Below the pieces are notes generated by a model. The model was given only the letters and a program-made list of their open reading frames with translations, was not told the origin of the DNA and did no database searches. 64,000 nucleotides of DNA from Evernia prunastri. Taxonomy: Eukaryota; Ascomycota; Lecanoromycetes; Lecanorales; Parmeliaceae. The translations under genes were made by a program, and so were the position numbers. Of this stretch, positions 1 through 10,874 are shown piece by piece (position 1 is the first letter of the stretch; each line of letters opens with the position of its first letter). The stretch lies in NCBI GenBank assembly GCA_003184365.1, contig NKYR01000006.1, positions 186,001-250,000 of the forward strand, read 5' to 3'.

Positions 1-599
1 GGTTCTGCAGAAGTGCGTCGTGGAAGGGTTTCTCGAGACGGTCGCCGCCTTCGGACATGGATTCTGCGCCAATGGCAACACCGCATTCGATGCTACCGCT
101 ACTAATCTGGTTGGCGATATCTTGCACCGCTTTAAGACCGGAAGAGCAGAAGCGGTTAACCGAGGATGCGGCGCTGGTGGTGGGGAAGCCGGCAGCAAGG
201 GAGGCAGCACGGACGATGTAGGCGGCTTTACCATTGGAAACCTTTTTGCTGTCATTAAAAGCCATGGAGTGTGTCTTGGTCAGTACCCACATTCCCGAGG
301 CAAATGTCCTCTACCATCTGCGGGTCGATATTTGACTTGTCGATGACCTTCTTGAGCAGCTGGTAAACGATGAAGTCGAGCGAAGTATCTTTCATGCCGC
401 CTTTGAAGCCTTTGGTCAGGGGCGTTCGTATGGCGAGAGTGATGACTACATCGTCGGCGTTCTTCTGGGTTCTGTTGACATTTGGTGGTCAGCACATGCA
501 ACCGGGCTCAGGGCGGGGAAAAGCGGCGTACATTGCGGACAGTCCGCTCTTGCTGGGGGTGAGGTGGCTGAGGATGGAGTTGAGTCTTTCGGTTGCCAT
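1..599 (-). CDS. Peroxisomal 3-ketoacyl-CoA thiolase, 5' part (cut by window edge)
   Basis: This enzyme catalyses the last, thiolytic step of peroxisomal fatty acid beta-oxidation. The spliced exons are 599-532, 471-291 and 241-1, with introns of 60 and 49 bases and closed phases. The N-terminus reads MATERLNSILSHL, which contains RLNSILSHL and fits the PTS2 import consensus (R-L-x5-H-L). After the first intron come ADDVVITLAIRTPLTKGFKG and EDICLGNV. The third exon holds SSVNRFCSSGLKAVQDIA, which carries the nucleophilic cysteine typical of thiolases, and then GVAIGAESMSEGG. The C-terminal half, with the second catalytic cysteine and the GxG loop, lies outside the window. The family is about 410-420 residues and roughly 160 are seen here. 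Family membership is clear. The peroxisomal location follows from the PTS2 match. Confidence 0.93.
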
Positions 600-954
600 G
601 ATTTATAGATGTGATAAGAGAGGAGCAATTGAGAGAGAGATAGAATGATTGTAGAAGAAAGGAAGAATCTGAGCAAGAAGGATGTGGGGAAGAGCGTGAA
701 CAGACCCGTGAAGACAATGAATGAGCCGAGGTTGGGACTACGGCGATATCTGCGTACCAAAACGCATGTTTAATGCATTGATTCGCCTATTAGCGTATCG
801 GAAGGCGCACCCGGCTCGCCCGCGCGCGATATCCCGTTGATTCGGGGTAGCTTACAATCACCTACCTTGTTACGAGTAGGTATCCTTTGTCCTCCAGGCC
901 CGGCGCGCCCTTGATCAACATCTAGAGTAACCCTGTCTTATCAGATCCTCGGCC
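600..954. other. Intergenic, thiolase to F-box relic
   Basis: This is the shared upstream region of the minus-strand thiolase and the plus-strand F-box relic. It has purine-rich tracts just upstream of the thiolase start (630-700) and no recognisable gene. Confidence 0.6.
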
Positions 955-1584
955 ATGAGTTCAGCAGATCATGTCTTCGCCATACCTGAATTGTTGGAGA
1001 TGATCCTAGTGCGCTTGCCAGAACTTGATCTGCTTCTAAGCCAACGTGTCAATAAGACATAGCAAAGACTCACGAAGACTTCTCCGCATCTACAACGGTA
1101 TTTCTTCTACATAGCCGACGTATGCGACCATGCTCCGAAAGCCGATACCATTTGCAACCCGCTATTAACCAGCCGCTCCGAGAAAGCCGCCTTGAGTATC
1201 CCAAAAACGGGAGCTGGCAGAAACGATTATACAAAAGCTTCTTGGCACGACATGTTCTTTATGCAACCTGCCGTGAGCAAAGTTCGTGTCATATTTCCCA
1301 GAAGCTACTTTGAACCTGTGCAGCAAAGTGGATGGGTGGTCAACCCGAGCGGCGTTACGATGGGAGATATTCGGAGTGCGGATTGGGTTGACGAAACCGT
1401 GGCGGCTCGATGTGTGGGAGGTAACAGTATTGAGGTTCGACTCTATGTCAACAATCAATGGAAGGTGAGTAGGAGTAGACAATCCCACCTTCGATATCAT
1501 CAAATTCACCACACAGCAGAATGGGACTTTGATGCACTTTTCATGTGCCACGTCTATGAGATTCATCTGATTAGGCCGGTCTGA
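955..1584 (+). pseudogene. F-box family relic, copy A (one in-frame stop)
   Basis: The reading frame starts with an F-box-like segment: IPELLEMILVRLPELDLLL, then QRVNKT. It is interrupted by TAG at 1060-1062, exactly where copies B and C have the Trp of VNKTWQ. The same frame then stays open to 1584 and includes SGVTMGDI, which matches SGVTMGQL in copy B. F-box proteins recruit substrates to SCF ubiquitin ligases through Skp1. Because only one stop separates this copy from an intact frame of about 210 codons, decay may be recent, or the stop could be a sequencing error. A GTGAGT at the NQWK codons (about 1466) could be an intron donor, so the 3' end is uncertain. A TGG to TAG change is the kind of G-to-A transition that RIP can make, but one site proves nothing. 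Confidence 0.7.
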
Positions 1585-2475
1585 GCGGAGCGGAGGGGTT
1601 GACTGTGGAGCTTTCTGCTATCGATTAAGACGTGCTGCATCTGAGGGTCTAAGACAAGACCTCTTCCGTCGTCCTAGTACTCTATACAGCTTGCCCCATC
1701 AAGTTGTGCCATGACTGCTCCGAGCCTATCACAAGATCAATTGGTATCTTTTCCAACGTGTCTCTTTGCAGTGTCACTTTCGAAAACGGAGACGCGGCCA
1801 ATTTACATGTGTTGAGCTTGATTCACAACCCGAAAAATTGATGAGTCAATGAAGCTCTTCCCATGTCTTTACCTCTCAGTTCCATATGAGCTAGGTAGCC
1901 GACGACATCGCCAAAGCATTTCAGCGGTCCTTGCTCGAATTAAGTTTGGATTTGATTTACTTTTGATGTGGACGTGGTCAAAGCTATTTCGAAAAAAGGG
2001 TCCTTGAACCCATCAAGACCAGTGAATTACCAGAGATTCGGAAACGAAAGTAAAAAAGAACAGCATTTTCTACCCCGTAACCCTCATCATCCATCAAACA
2101 ATTATATTCTGATGAAAGGTGAAAATGAAGGTGAGGTGAAGGTGAAGCGTAATTTGAAACCTTAAATCTAACTCAAAGTGACAGGACATGTTGATTCTTT
2201 TGTCCCAACTTCTCACTATAACACACATCATCACGAATAAAGAATCAAGTGTTCCACACGCTCACTACATCTACGCTATTTCATACCCACCATCGCTCAG
2301 GGCGGCATATAGCCAGCAGATCTATCATCCATTTCTTCACGGCCTGTAATACTGAGCTAGGGACAGTGACCACAAAGTCTGACATCCTTCTGCACACTAT
2401 GTCAAGAGACCTCAGCTGACATGTCATCCCAGTACCGCGAGACAATCTCAAAACGAATTCTAAAAAGTATCAGCT
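1585..2475. other. Intergenic between F-box copies A and B
   Basis: About 0.9 kb in which I recognise no gene. A short frame at 1968-2165 is lysine- and asparagine-rich and has no family features. AT content rises around 2160-2290. Confidence 0.5.
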
Positions 2476-3105
2476 ATGCTTCCGTCCGCAGACACTTTCT
2501 GCATCCCGGAGCTGCTCGAAATGATCTTGGAGGACGCCACACCCTACGATCTACTGCTTTGGCAGCGGGTCAACAAAACGTGGCAAGCGGCTATCCAGCG
2601 ATCGCCTCAGTTTCAGGAGAAGCTTTACTTCCGGGACAAGATTTGCGAAGACGAGAATATTCAGGATCGTACCGTTCTCAATCCCTTCATGAACAAATTG
2701 TTCATCAGGAAAAGTTTTCATTCTTGGCTCTTTATGGCTGAAGGTGCCTTCAGTGGAAAAGCCAGCTGCCCGACAGCATCATGGAGGCAGATGTTGATCA
2801 CAAGGCCAGCCATCACTGAGCTGCAAATATTCAGGAACGCAGATTTGAGATCCGCAAAACTTTTGGATCCCGGGTGGTCGAACGCTTGCCGGATTGGGTA
2901 TATGACCGTTGCTTGCGAGTCTGGTGTTACGATGGGCCAACTGGCGGACGCTCAAAAATCCTCGTCTTGCTTCTTTCACGGTTATCACGACAACGAACAT
3001 TCCGACTGGATCAGTCTTGACAACAGCGAAAAATCCGTCTGGATCAGTCTTGGTCGCAGAACTCTAGAAAGAAATTCACTTGTTCGTTCGCGCCCTCCTC
3101 ATTGA
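2476..3105 (+). CDS. F-box domain protein, copy B (most complete of the first cluster)
   Basis: A 209-codon uninterrupted frame. Residues about 8-45 hold the F-box-like segment (IPELLEMILEDATPYDLLLW, then QRVNKTWQ). A middle segment has TASWRQMLITRPAITELQ, and residues about 150-157 hold SGVTMGQL. Both blocks recur in the neighbouring copies, so this is a genuine family and not a chance frame. The expected role is substrate recognition in an SCF ubiquitin ligase, from the F-box alone; substrates are unknown. Near the C-terminus a short internal duplication gives DWISLDNSEKSVWISLG, and the tail after it looks random, so the last 25 or so codons may be frameshifted from the ancestral end. It may be a working gene or an early pseudogene. 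Confidence 0.6.
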   Translation: MLPSADTFCIPELLEMILEDATPYDLLLWQRVNKTWQAAIQRSPQFQEKLYFRDKICEDENIQDRTVLNPFMNKLFIRKSFHSWLFMAEGAFSGKASCPTASWRQMLITRPAITELQIFRNADLRSAKLLDPGWSNACRIGYMTVACESGVTMGQLADAQKSSSCFFHGYHDNEHSDWISLDNSEKSVWISLGRRTLERNSLVRSRPPH

Positions 3106-3672
3106 TCTCGGACAGACATACAGCAGGGCGATCAATCAGTGGCACACTGAGGATCAAACATCTCGCGGGAAAGCTCGAATGGACAGGTAGATGGAGGAGC
3201 CTTCCTGCGATGCGTTTCATTGTTGGAAGCCATGAAGCTTGTCGTGGAGATTGGTCCAATAAATGCACTGTCGATACTTGAGCATTGCAGCTGCTAGCGA
3301 ATGCCGGCCCCATGGAATAAAGACCGTATGAATAGAGGGAACGGTCTCTTGAAATAAATGTGCAATCAGAGATTCCCTTTAGATAATCCGTCTAGTTGAG
3401 CAATCCAAAGTCACAAGACCAACGTCATCGGACATAAGTGACCCTTGAACTCTTGTATCTCCTCTTGGTCTCACCAACCTTTTCCAGCCGTCTTTCTGCG
3501 TCACTGTTTTCATCCAAGCCAGCCCTACGCCCATCTTCTGTTATATCAGGCAACACTAAATTGATACTCGCTGCCAGCGTTTCCAAGGCCTTTCGAAGCT
3601 CCACAGTGTAGCACAGAGCCAGCCCTGCTTCCCCTCACCTACAATTCGTACCTCCCAGAGCATGTACAAGCC
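3106..3672. other. Intergenic between F-box copies B and C
   Basis: The first 200 bases may carry the lost C-terminal end of copy B in another frame. The rest shows no gene. A pyrimidine-rich stretch at 3590-3665 precedes copy C and could be its promoter region. Confidence 0.4.
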
Positions 3673-3906
3673 ATGCGTGCTTCCGCCCAGGCCCTCGACC
3701 TCCCAGAACTCCTCGGCCTGATTCTACCGCACGTCCCAGCCCACGATCTGCTCTTCCAACAACGCGTCAACAAAACATGGCAGGCGGTCATCAAGCGCAG
3801 CCCCAGTCTCCAGCGGAAGTTTTTGCTTCGCGCAGATGTCTGGGAGGTGAACCATAGGTGCTCAGTGCGGGACTGGAATCCTTTCCTGTCTCACTTAGGC
3901 AGATGA
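3673..3906 (+). pseudogene. F-box family relic, copy C (truncated after the F-box)
   Basis: A 77-codon frame covers only the F-box end of the family: LDLPELLGLILPHVPAHDLL, then FQQRVNKTWQAVIKRSP. The stop after FLSHLGR removes the region that in copy B carries the SWRQMLITRPAI and SGVTMG blocks, and I found no convincing continuation downstream. The Trp lost in copy A is present. It could encode a small Skp1-binding protein, but truncation of a once longer gene is the simpler reading. Confidence 0.65.
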
Positions 3907-4635
3907 CACCAGTAGCTTGCGTCGACATCTAATGGTGGGAGTGTAGCGTAAGATATTTGTGTCAGATCCTATGGAGTGATCGGAGGGTTTCTTGCTACTG
4001 GTACGGGTAAGGCGTTGTTTATTGATTCTCCACGTGGTCGAAGATCGTAGTCTCGGTATCGTTCAACGGTATGTACCAGTTAGCCATCTCAAAAGCTTCT
4101 CGTAGATATGATGAGAAAGCCGATAAACCCTTCAAATTTAAAACACAGTATTTGCTAGCCAAGATTGAAAGGGATGCAAATGACTTGCGGACGCTCCCTT
4201 CGCCGCGAACGTACCTCTGAGGAATGAAGACTTGGAATTGGGTAAAAGGCACTCCCCTCTTGGGACTCATAACTGCGGGAGAAGGCGAAAAGATGGGATT
4301 TCCTGCTGTTGTTATGGGACGGAAAGGCCAGGAGCGCAACCAACGAAAGAACACAGTTGTTCCTGATACGATAGGAACTACACGTGCTGACGTGGTAATG
4401 CATGGGATGGATGAATTGTTCGCCATTCCCATGCGGGAGTTTGTGCACTATCTGTGTTTCGGTAAAGTAAGAATATGCACGCATAGATAGGAGAATGTTT
4501 CGGCTGAGATGGATTTGCCCACTTGAGCTGTTAACGATTCAATGTGCTGTGCGGGGACGACTTGGGAAGAATACTGCCGACGCTGTGCCCCTATACCACA
4601 ATGCTGTGAGACCTAGAGAACACCACACATCGCCA
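3907..4635. other. Intergenic between F-box copies C and D
   Basis: No gene is recognised. Overlapping short frames on both strands (4019-4490) lack any shared motif with the F-box copies and look like chance frames. Confidence 0.45.
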
Positions 4636-5014
4636 ATGGTTGAAGGCTCTCGAGAAGATTCGCTCATCCAGCAGCCGGTTAACAGGACATGGCAATGGAT
4701 CGTCAAGAAGTACTCGGAACTACAAGGAAAGCTCTTCCTCGCATCGAATGCCCCTGCAGGCAATATCGACATAATAGACCTAACCTCTTCCTCCGCCATT
4801 TGAACCGGGGGGAGAGACAATCAAGAGGCCATGGCCGATGCTGGTCGACGAGCACAATAATTCAGGAGATACTCGATCACAATGGTGCGTCTTGGCGCAG
4901 GATGTCCATCACTCGACCGGCGATCGGCAGGCTGTTGATACGGGACGTCGTTCCGCAGACACTCGACTTTCCCCCTCTCCGTACATGCTACCTCCTCAAG
5001 AGTAAGCAAAGGTA
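4636..5014 (+). pseudogene. F-box family relic, copy D (frameshifted)
   Basis: The start of the family is gone. The first part reads QQPVNRTWQWIVKKYSELQ, matching QRVNKTWQAAIQRSPQFQ of copy B. After about 4770 the homology moves to another frame, which reads NLFLRHLNRG and then GASWRRMSITRPAIGRLLI, matching TASWRQMLITRPAITELQI of copy B. The frame change and the missing F-box start make this a pseudogene. It completes a set of four tandem same-strand copies in about 4 kb. Confidence 0.65.
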
Positions 5015-6101
5015 GCTGAGCGTTCTAGTCTCCGGACAAAATCCGTAGTGGACAGGCGTAGGGAGGACGATTTGCCGTACCGTGTATCACATCTCTGAAT
5101 ATAGGGTATCATGACAATCTGTCTTCTCGATATCTCATCACGGCATGCCTGCTTGTCGTCAGCTTCGGGAAACAACCTCCTTTGGATGGAACAGCCTACT
5201 GACATCTGAGGATTTTGATTTTCTTCAATGGGGCAAGACTTGGATCGAACTGTCATGAGACAGGAAAATACACGTAGTTTGGCTCATCTTGCCGTTGGGA
5301 TTCGAGACATCCTCAAGTGACCGGAAGATCGAAAGCGGGTCCGGACGCCTCTCTTGGAAGACGTTGATGGGAACGATGTTCCCATACCAGACCAAGTGTC
5401 GTCCCACAGTGAGGAATACGCATACGAGAAGCCGAATTGGTTGGTCGAGTTCTGCCCAAGTGGTTGAGTAGATGGCAGAGGACATTGCTGGAGAAAGCAT
5501 TGTTGAGCTTGGAACAACTGCGAAAGCAGGGTGGAAGATGCTCGCGCCACAGCGATGCGTTTGCATCAATCGTCAACACTCAGGGCAAAGCCCCTATTCA
5601 CCGCCTGAGCACCCTTTGCTCTCCGTCCCCCACCCCGGAAAAACTTAGCCCGGTCCACGCCGTCCCCGCGACGACGCGGTGAAGCGCTAGACCAAGTTGG
5701 GGTTTCTGCTCCCGCCAGCGTTGAATCCTTACCGAGAATGCTGAGGAAAATAATAGGTTTGAACCCGCTAAAAGTGGCGCTAGTGATCATGTTGATGAAA
5801 GCGAATGCTCAACCACCTCAATCACCTCTGTACGGTTCCGAACTCTCATGAGCGCATAATTACTATCACTGAGTGAAGGTGGCTTCGATGCCGAGTCAAT
5901 GAAGTAGGTGAGTACTGGTTGTCGTTTATCATATCGATGAGACCGACTGTGTTCATGTGTCTTTAGCGCAAAATAAGCGAGGTCTACATTATGCAAGTCA
6001 ATTGTCGATTGATGCCTGCAAAGGCAAGATGACAGGTCGATGATTTTGATGGCTTCTAGTGTGTAGGAAGCCTGCCACTTAACTGCTGCAGAGTTGAGTG
6101 T
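5015..6101. other. Intergenic after the F-box cluster
   Basis: About 1.1 kb without a convincing gene. On the plus strand a frame around 5230-5466 stays open apart from one TGA near 5318 and ends in NWLVEFCPSG followed by a stop. It might be the tail of a decayed gene, but no family is recognisable. Confidence 0.4.
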
Positions 6102-7054
6102 TCAGGCGTTGTTGCAATTTCCCGCAATCTCAAGAGTAAACAAGACCCTCTCGGAAGTCTCCACCTCTGCGAAGTCGGCTCTGATGTGGTTGCTCGTACT
6201 CATTTGTGTACCAAACTCTGTGCTCCAGTCTTTCACATCCCACTCGAAACCGTGCGTCGTGATTATTGACGGCCTTCCAATTGGTATAATACCAACATTC
6301 TCAGTGAAATACCCTGGTCCTACTGGAGTGCGGATCCTGTTCTTCCCTTTCTTCAAAAGAAACATCACGCTTTCCGCTGTAACAAGATACAAGTCACCAA
6401 TCCTAGTCGACACATGTTGGGAACATATGTAAAGGTGATGTAACTGAGAGAAAGCCTGATCGGCCCTGCCGCCAAGGCTTCCGAAGATCGCCACGTCCAT
6501 CCCTCTCTCAGACGACTCACATTCGCCGTCTGTCTTCATCATGCGATCTCCTATGTACTTCAGACACTTTGTCAGGTCTGTTGAATACTGATCTGGATCC
6601 TTGATGATTTTCACATCTCGGTTTCGATAGTGTTTCTCCACGTCGGGACGCAAGGAGTCCAGATCTCCGCATATGGCCTTGGGGAGCTGAAAGTATGATC
6701 AATAATGTAGAGCAAGCAGCAAAGATTTCAACGACAGACACAGGTTTTTTCTTCTTTCCCAGCGAGGTGCAAATCATGCAGTCTGTTTGCTCCACCATCA
6801 GCACAAACAATGCAACAAGCTGGTGATTGGTGAATTAGATGAGCCATGATTCCTAAAACTCTTGCCTTAGTATGATGCTCACCTTCAACACAGACGTCAA
6901 CTAGAAGAGTCTTATTTTCCAATGGGTTATTGAGTATTACAACAGTGTGTTGCTTGACGACATCAGTCCCAAATGCTCCGTCACCTGAGCCATGGGTGTG
7001 GCGGTAAGTGAAGCGTGCGGGATCCCAAGATTTGGGTCTCGGATCTTCAACCAT
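6102..7054 (-). CDS. Thiamine pyrophosphokinase
   Basis: This cytosolic enzyme transfers pyrophosphate from ATP to thiamine, giving the cofactor thiamine diphosphate. The exons are about 7054-6740 and 6686-6102, coding 299 residues (yeast Thi80 has 319). Landmarks in order are CADGGANRLHDL, LPKAICGDLDSLRPDV, YSTDLTKCL, GSLGGRADQAFSQLHHLY and, near the C-terminus, TTHGFEWDVKDW followed by MSTSN. These are the expected thiamin-pyrophosphokinase catalytic and B1-binding blocks. The start at VEDPRPKSWDP gives a normal-length N-terminus. The intron is placed because a stop interrupts the frame and LPKAICGDLDS must follow, but the in-phase donor is GTCTGT, which is poor. The true boundary may differ by a few bases. 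Confidence 0.9.
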
Positions 7055-7883
7055 GATTGATCTGACTGCTGAGAAATTTGTAGTTTCTTTGAGACTATAT
7101 GGCTGGGAGCATCAATACCTGAAAGGGCCCTCCGAATTCGCTGTGTGGTGAGAAGTAGTGGCAAATAGCCCTATCAAACTAGTGGCTTGGCGCGGCACAC
7201 GCTACTCTACCAGCTCCTCCTACCATTAGCTCAATACCAAATAGATAATAGAAAATATGACAATAAAATTTTCGCGAAATTGATATATCTTTGGTTCGAT
7301 TAAGAATATCTGAAGCTTCTTTTCTATCGTAAATCATCGAATCGTTTAATTTTCATATACCAATTAGTTCAAGTCGGTGTCAAAAGTTACCATCCTTCGA
7401 GATAAAATCAATTACGGATTCTCATACAATTCTATCAAATTGTTTGGGTTATCTTCACATAGGATCTAATGTGATTAAGGGTGTGCTTCATTTGATAATA
7501 CAATGATTCAGGATTTGAATCAAATGTTCTGAACATTTCAGGGTCATAGCCCAGAAAAGAAATATTTTGTCTCTAAAATTTCCTAAATAATTTCCTTTTT
7601 CCTTTCCTAAATCGAAATTCTGATATTTTCAGTTCTTATGATATTGTATTCATAGAAGGAGTCGGATTTTCTTGGTCTATTACCCCACTAAGAAACACGT
7701 CACATTGCTATAGACGGTTCAATTTTTGGAGGATGGTGACTTTTGACGCCGGCTGTGGTTTCTGAACCGTGACACAACGAATCAATCGATCAAGCACTTA
7801 TCGGATAATGGATTGGACACAAGACGCGTTAATATACACTCATCATCTCATCGTGACAGGAGCTATTCTCGTGCGATACCTAC
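7055..7883. other. AT-rich intergenic region
   Basis: About 0.8 kb, with 7230-7680 distinctly AT-rich. No coding frame of note. A 17-base near-perfect palindrome AAATGTTCTGAACATTT lies at 7522-7538, next to an inverted pair TGATTCA/TGAATCA. Confidence 0.5.
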
Positions 7884-9868
7884 TCACTCGGTCTTTGCTT
7901 TCACCTTGGATACAGGGCCTCCATAGATTCTGCTAGGTGCGAGCCTCCCAGGTTTGGAGCTTGCTGCGTCGCTTAATGCAATGTGGCCAACTTCGTCTTG
8001 TGGAGCAACGTCCCGAAGCTTGACCTTCAGATCTTTCAGAAGTCTCGTCCGTTGCAAATCATCCAACGTGCAGCCTTCAGACGGTAGATTGATATACGGG
8101 TTATCCCTCGTCATGGTGCTGACGTAACCCAGGATCTGCGGACCTCTAGTCATATGTTTGACGACGGTACTATATATCCCGCATAACAGAAGTATAGCTG
8201 AAACCAACAACAGAATTGCTGCCCACATTTTGTTGCAGATGTACACATTCGTGTCAATCCTTGTAGTGGCATTAGTAGCGTTGAAAACTCCCCAGATATC
8301 CCAGAAAGTTGAACCATTAAGGAGCGCTAGGTCGCTTGGAAGATTGCCTGTCTGAAACCATGGCACGAGACTACACTGATAGTATGTATTGAAGAGAAGG
8401 GAAAATCGGTCACTAAATATCTTCGCGGGTAGTCCTATATAGCCGGAGGGGCGTAGATCGAATTTTGACCGACGAATACGGCTCACGGCGCAGGATCCAG
8501 CTTTGCATGTAACATTCGATCCTATGCTGGAACGAGTCGAAACACATTGCGCGATGAAAGCGAGGTCGGACATAGACGTTCCGGATACAAAAGTAAGGTT
8601 CTGCGGCTCTACGTCCGGATACGGCTCTTGGTAGGGAAGAAGGTAGGATGACAGTGATCCATTGGTGAAGTTGAGGGAAAAGGCCCCATCTGTGGCTCCT
8701 GGTACAGTTCCAGCTGACAAATTTTGGCAAGACAAGACCATGTAAGAAAATTCCACGTTAAAGCTAGAATTTCCAGTTTTTGGAACTCCGGCGATTGGCA
8801 GGCCTACGAGTGAAGAGTATGATATATTCTCGGAAGACACGGTAAGCCACCCATGGTCGTCAGCGCTGCTTGTTTGTTCCAAGTTCTCGATGGTAGGGAT
8901 CTTGACGTTTCCCCAGGTATCCACGCTCGCGGCTTGACCCGCTGGTGGTGTCAAAAGAGCTGACAAATAGAGCGCATTTGAAAGAAAGCCAACTTCTGAG
9001 TAAGCCACACCACCCTGCTCGAACATAGAAGACGAGTCTGAGTCGAGGTATTTGATGGTCGAGTTTGTAAAGTTTGATCGTACTCCTATGTCGAGCAGTC
9101 GTAGAGATGCCTGACCTCCGAGCGGCGACAAGGCCCATAGCATAATAAGGCTGACTCCAAAGAAATCAAATGTACGAAGCAAGACCTGTAGTTCAATTGC
9201 TCCGAATATGGTTAAGCTACCCATCATCTGTTCCAGCGTCTATGATTGTTATGAGTAAAGACCTTTGAAATAAACAAAATCATAGGTACCTACACCGAGT
9301 TTTGTGCCTTGTTCAGCATGATATGATGCAAGCGCTTTCAATGATCTTCCAACTATAGCAGCAAAAATGATTGGAAACAATGTGGGACCCTACTGCAAGT
9401 CAGAGATGCATGTGTGATGTGCAATCATCCTATCGTACCAATCTTGTAGCAGACTTTACTTGCTGTCCGCCAGTAGATATTGGAGCGCCTGACCGGTGAA
9501 GGGTCCATATACTCAAGCCTTCCATGGCTCATCAGCTAGGAGCCCAACGGCAAGAACACAAGAACGATATAGTTTTTATACCTACATATGAATACGAGCG
9601 GAATCAGTGCGATAGCGGTATTCGAGGCCAAAGTTGCTCCTTTCCACGACCTACTCTTCAGGTGTTTGGGAGTCTCTGGCCACCCTTTGATAGCGGGCTT
9701 CCTATCGCGTAAAGGTTCCTCAGGGCTCTCGGCGCTCTCGGCGGTGTCCCCACTACGCTGATTCAAATGCTGCTGAATCGGTTTCAGCTGTGAATCGATT
9801 GGTAGCAGCTCAAGCCTAGAAACATCTTCCCCCAGCTGGGTATACGCATGGCTATGAAATTTATCCAT
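7884..9868 (-). CDS. Large fungal multi-span membrane protein of unknown function
   Basis: Four exons (9868-9586, 9527-9439, 9389-9294, 9239-7884) splice in phase to 607 residues. After a hydrophilic N-terminus of about 70 residues, a hydrophobic segment (SNTAIALIPLVFI) is followed by GPTLFPIIFAAIVGRSLKAL and YHAEQGTKLGTLEQ. Next comes a span ending in LIMLWALSPLGGQASLRLL. A long region rich in N-glycosylation sites (for example NFTNST, NLSAG, NATNATT) is probably lumenal or extracellular. A final span (MWAAILLLVSAILLLCGIYS) leads into a cytosolic tail with GPQILGYVSTMTRDNPY. This arrangement is common in Pezizomycotina proteins that I know only as uncharacterised. The first intron's acceptor (GATGAG) is weak, but phase and homology-like continuity support it. 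Confidence 0.8.
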
Positions 9869-10648
9869 TTCATAGGCAGACGGAAAAGCTATGCAAGCGG
9901 ATATTCTCTATATTTGCTCTGGATAAGCGATATTTCTGAGAAGGAAAGTGGTCTGAGAGACAGGTAGACAGAACTTTGTTTTGTGACCACAGAAAGTCGA
10001 TATGTTCCCTCCCTACCGAGCTAATGGTTATGAATGCGTCGTGGGCGGTGTCCACGCTAAGAACGCGAAGTGATGCAATGGCTGAGAGTAAACAAGTCAA
10101 AAGACGTTTAGAATGTCTGCAACTCTTATCAACGTAGGATTAGGCGAGGGGTTTTCAGCTGAAACCAATTCATCTGATTTTCATTACCGTAATCATTAGA
10201 CCAACAAATTCCCAACTGTAGTTGCGCATTCGCAGCGGACGAGGCTCAAAGGAGTGCTGAGTGTCATCTTTTGCTGCCTTGCATTGCCTCATGGGAACCA
10301 GAGCTGTCTGCTTGGACGTTTCATCATATTGAAAGGAGTGCCTATTTGATACGCAGCACTGCAATCGGGCCGATTTGCAACCAAAAGGGCGAAAGGGACC
10401 TGCGCTCTGAAAATCCATTACACTAGAGTACCGGTTGCTGCATAGGTACTCGCTCGGACTTAGCACCCCGTTTCTCATATAATTGGACGACTGAAGCTGA
10501 GGAGAAAATTGGGAGATCATGCATCAGCAAAGATGTTACAAACAGGGCTCTCCGGTATTGTGAGTGCATGACACAAGAGTGACGTGGCACCAATACCAGA
10601 CTCTAGGTATCCGATAAACGTTGAGGCAATCGCAATAAAATGAAGTTA
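9869..10648. other. Intergenic upstream of the membrane-protein gene
   Basis: No gene is recognised. Minus-strand short frames at 9870-10100 and 10170-10520 have no motif support. Confidence 0.5.
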
Positions 10649-10874
10649 GATGCAAATTATAGCGCTAATATGCTTAAGGATCGAGCCTTCCCGGGTTTGA
10701 ACCAGGTCGACTAACTATGATTATTGGGGAATTTTAGGATCTCCCTTTGAAGACTAAAATGCAATGACAGATTCATGCCTACCCTGTTCGGGGATAATGA
10801 TCTTATTTGATACTCACTGAATGTTCTGGACGTAGAGATGTGTCCGAGTGCGCGCACCCAGAAGGGTAGCCAGG
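10649..10874 (+). repeat. Dispersed direct repeat, copy 1
   Basis: Aligns by eye along its length with 12319-12607 in the same orientation. Shared blocks include GAACCAGGTCGACTA, ATTGGGGAA, CTGAATGTTCT, TCCGAGTGCGC and AGCCAG. The copies have diverged by roughly a fifth to a quarter. The conceptual minus-strand translations keep similar words (SRTFSEY/SRTFSDY, EILKFPN), which reflects nucleotide similarity and not necessarily coding. Several C-to-T differences (for example AGCACTAACACGC in copy 2 against AGCGCTAATATGC here) suggest RIP-like change. Possibly a transposon or SINE relic. Confidence 0.7.

Noticed and set aside
4019..4490. Overlapping frames on both strands between F-box copies C and D
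   Set aside because: They share no motif with the F-box family and no splice pattern joins them. They look like chance frames.
5225..5569. Minus-strand frames of up to 114 codons
   Set aside because: Low-complexity composition and no recognisable domain. The opposite strand is equally open.
10690..10730. tRNA-like TGG-GTTTGAACC word inside repeat copy 1
   Set aside because: It resembles a B box, but no acceptor stem, anticodon arm or A box can be folded around it.
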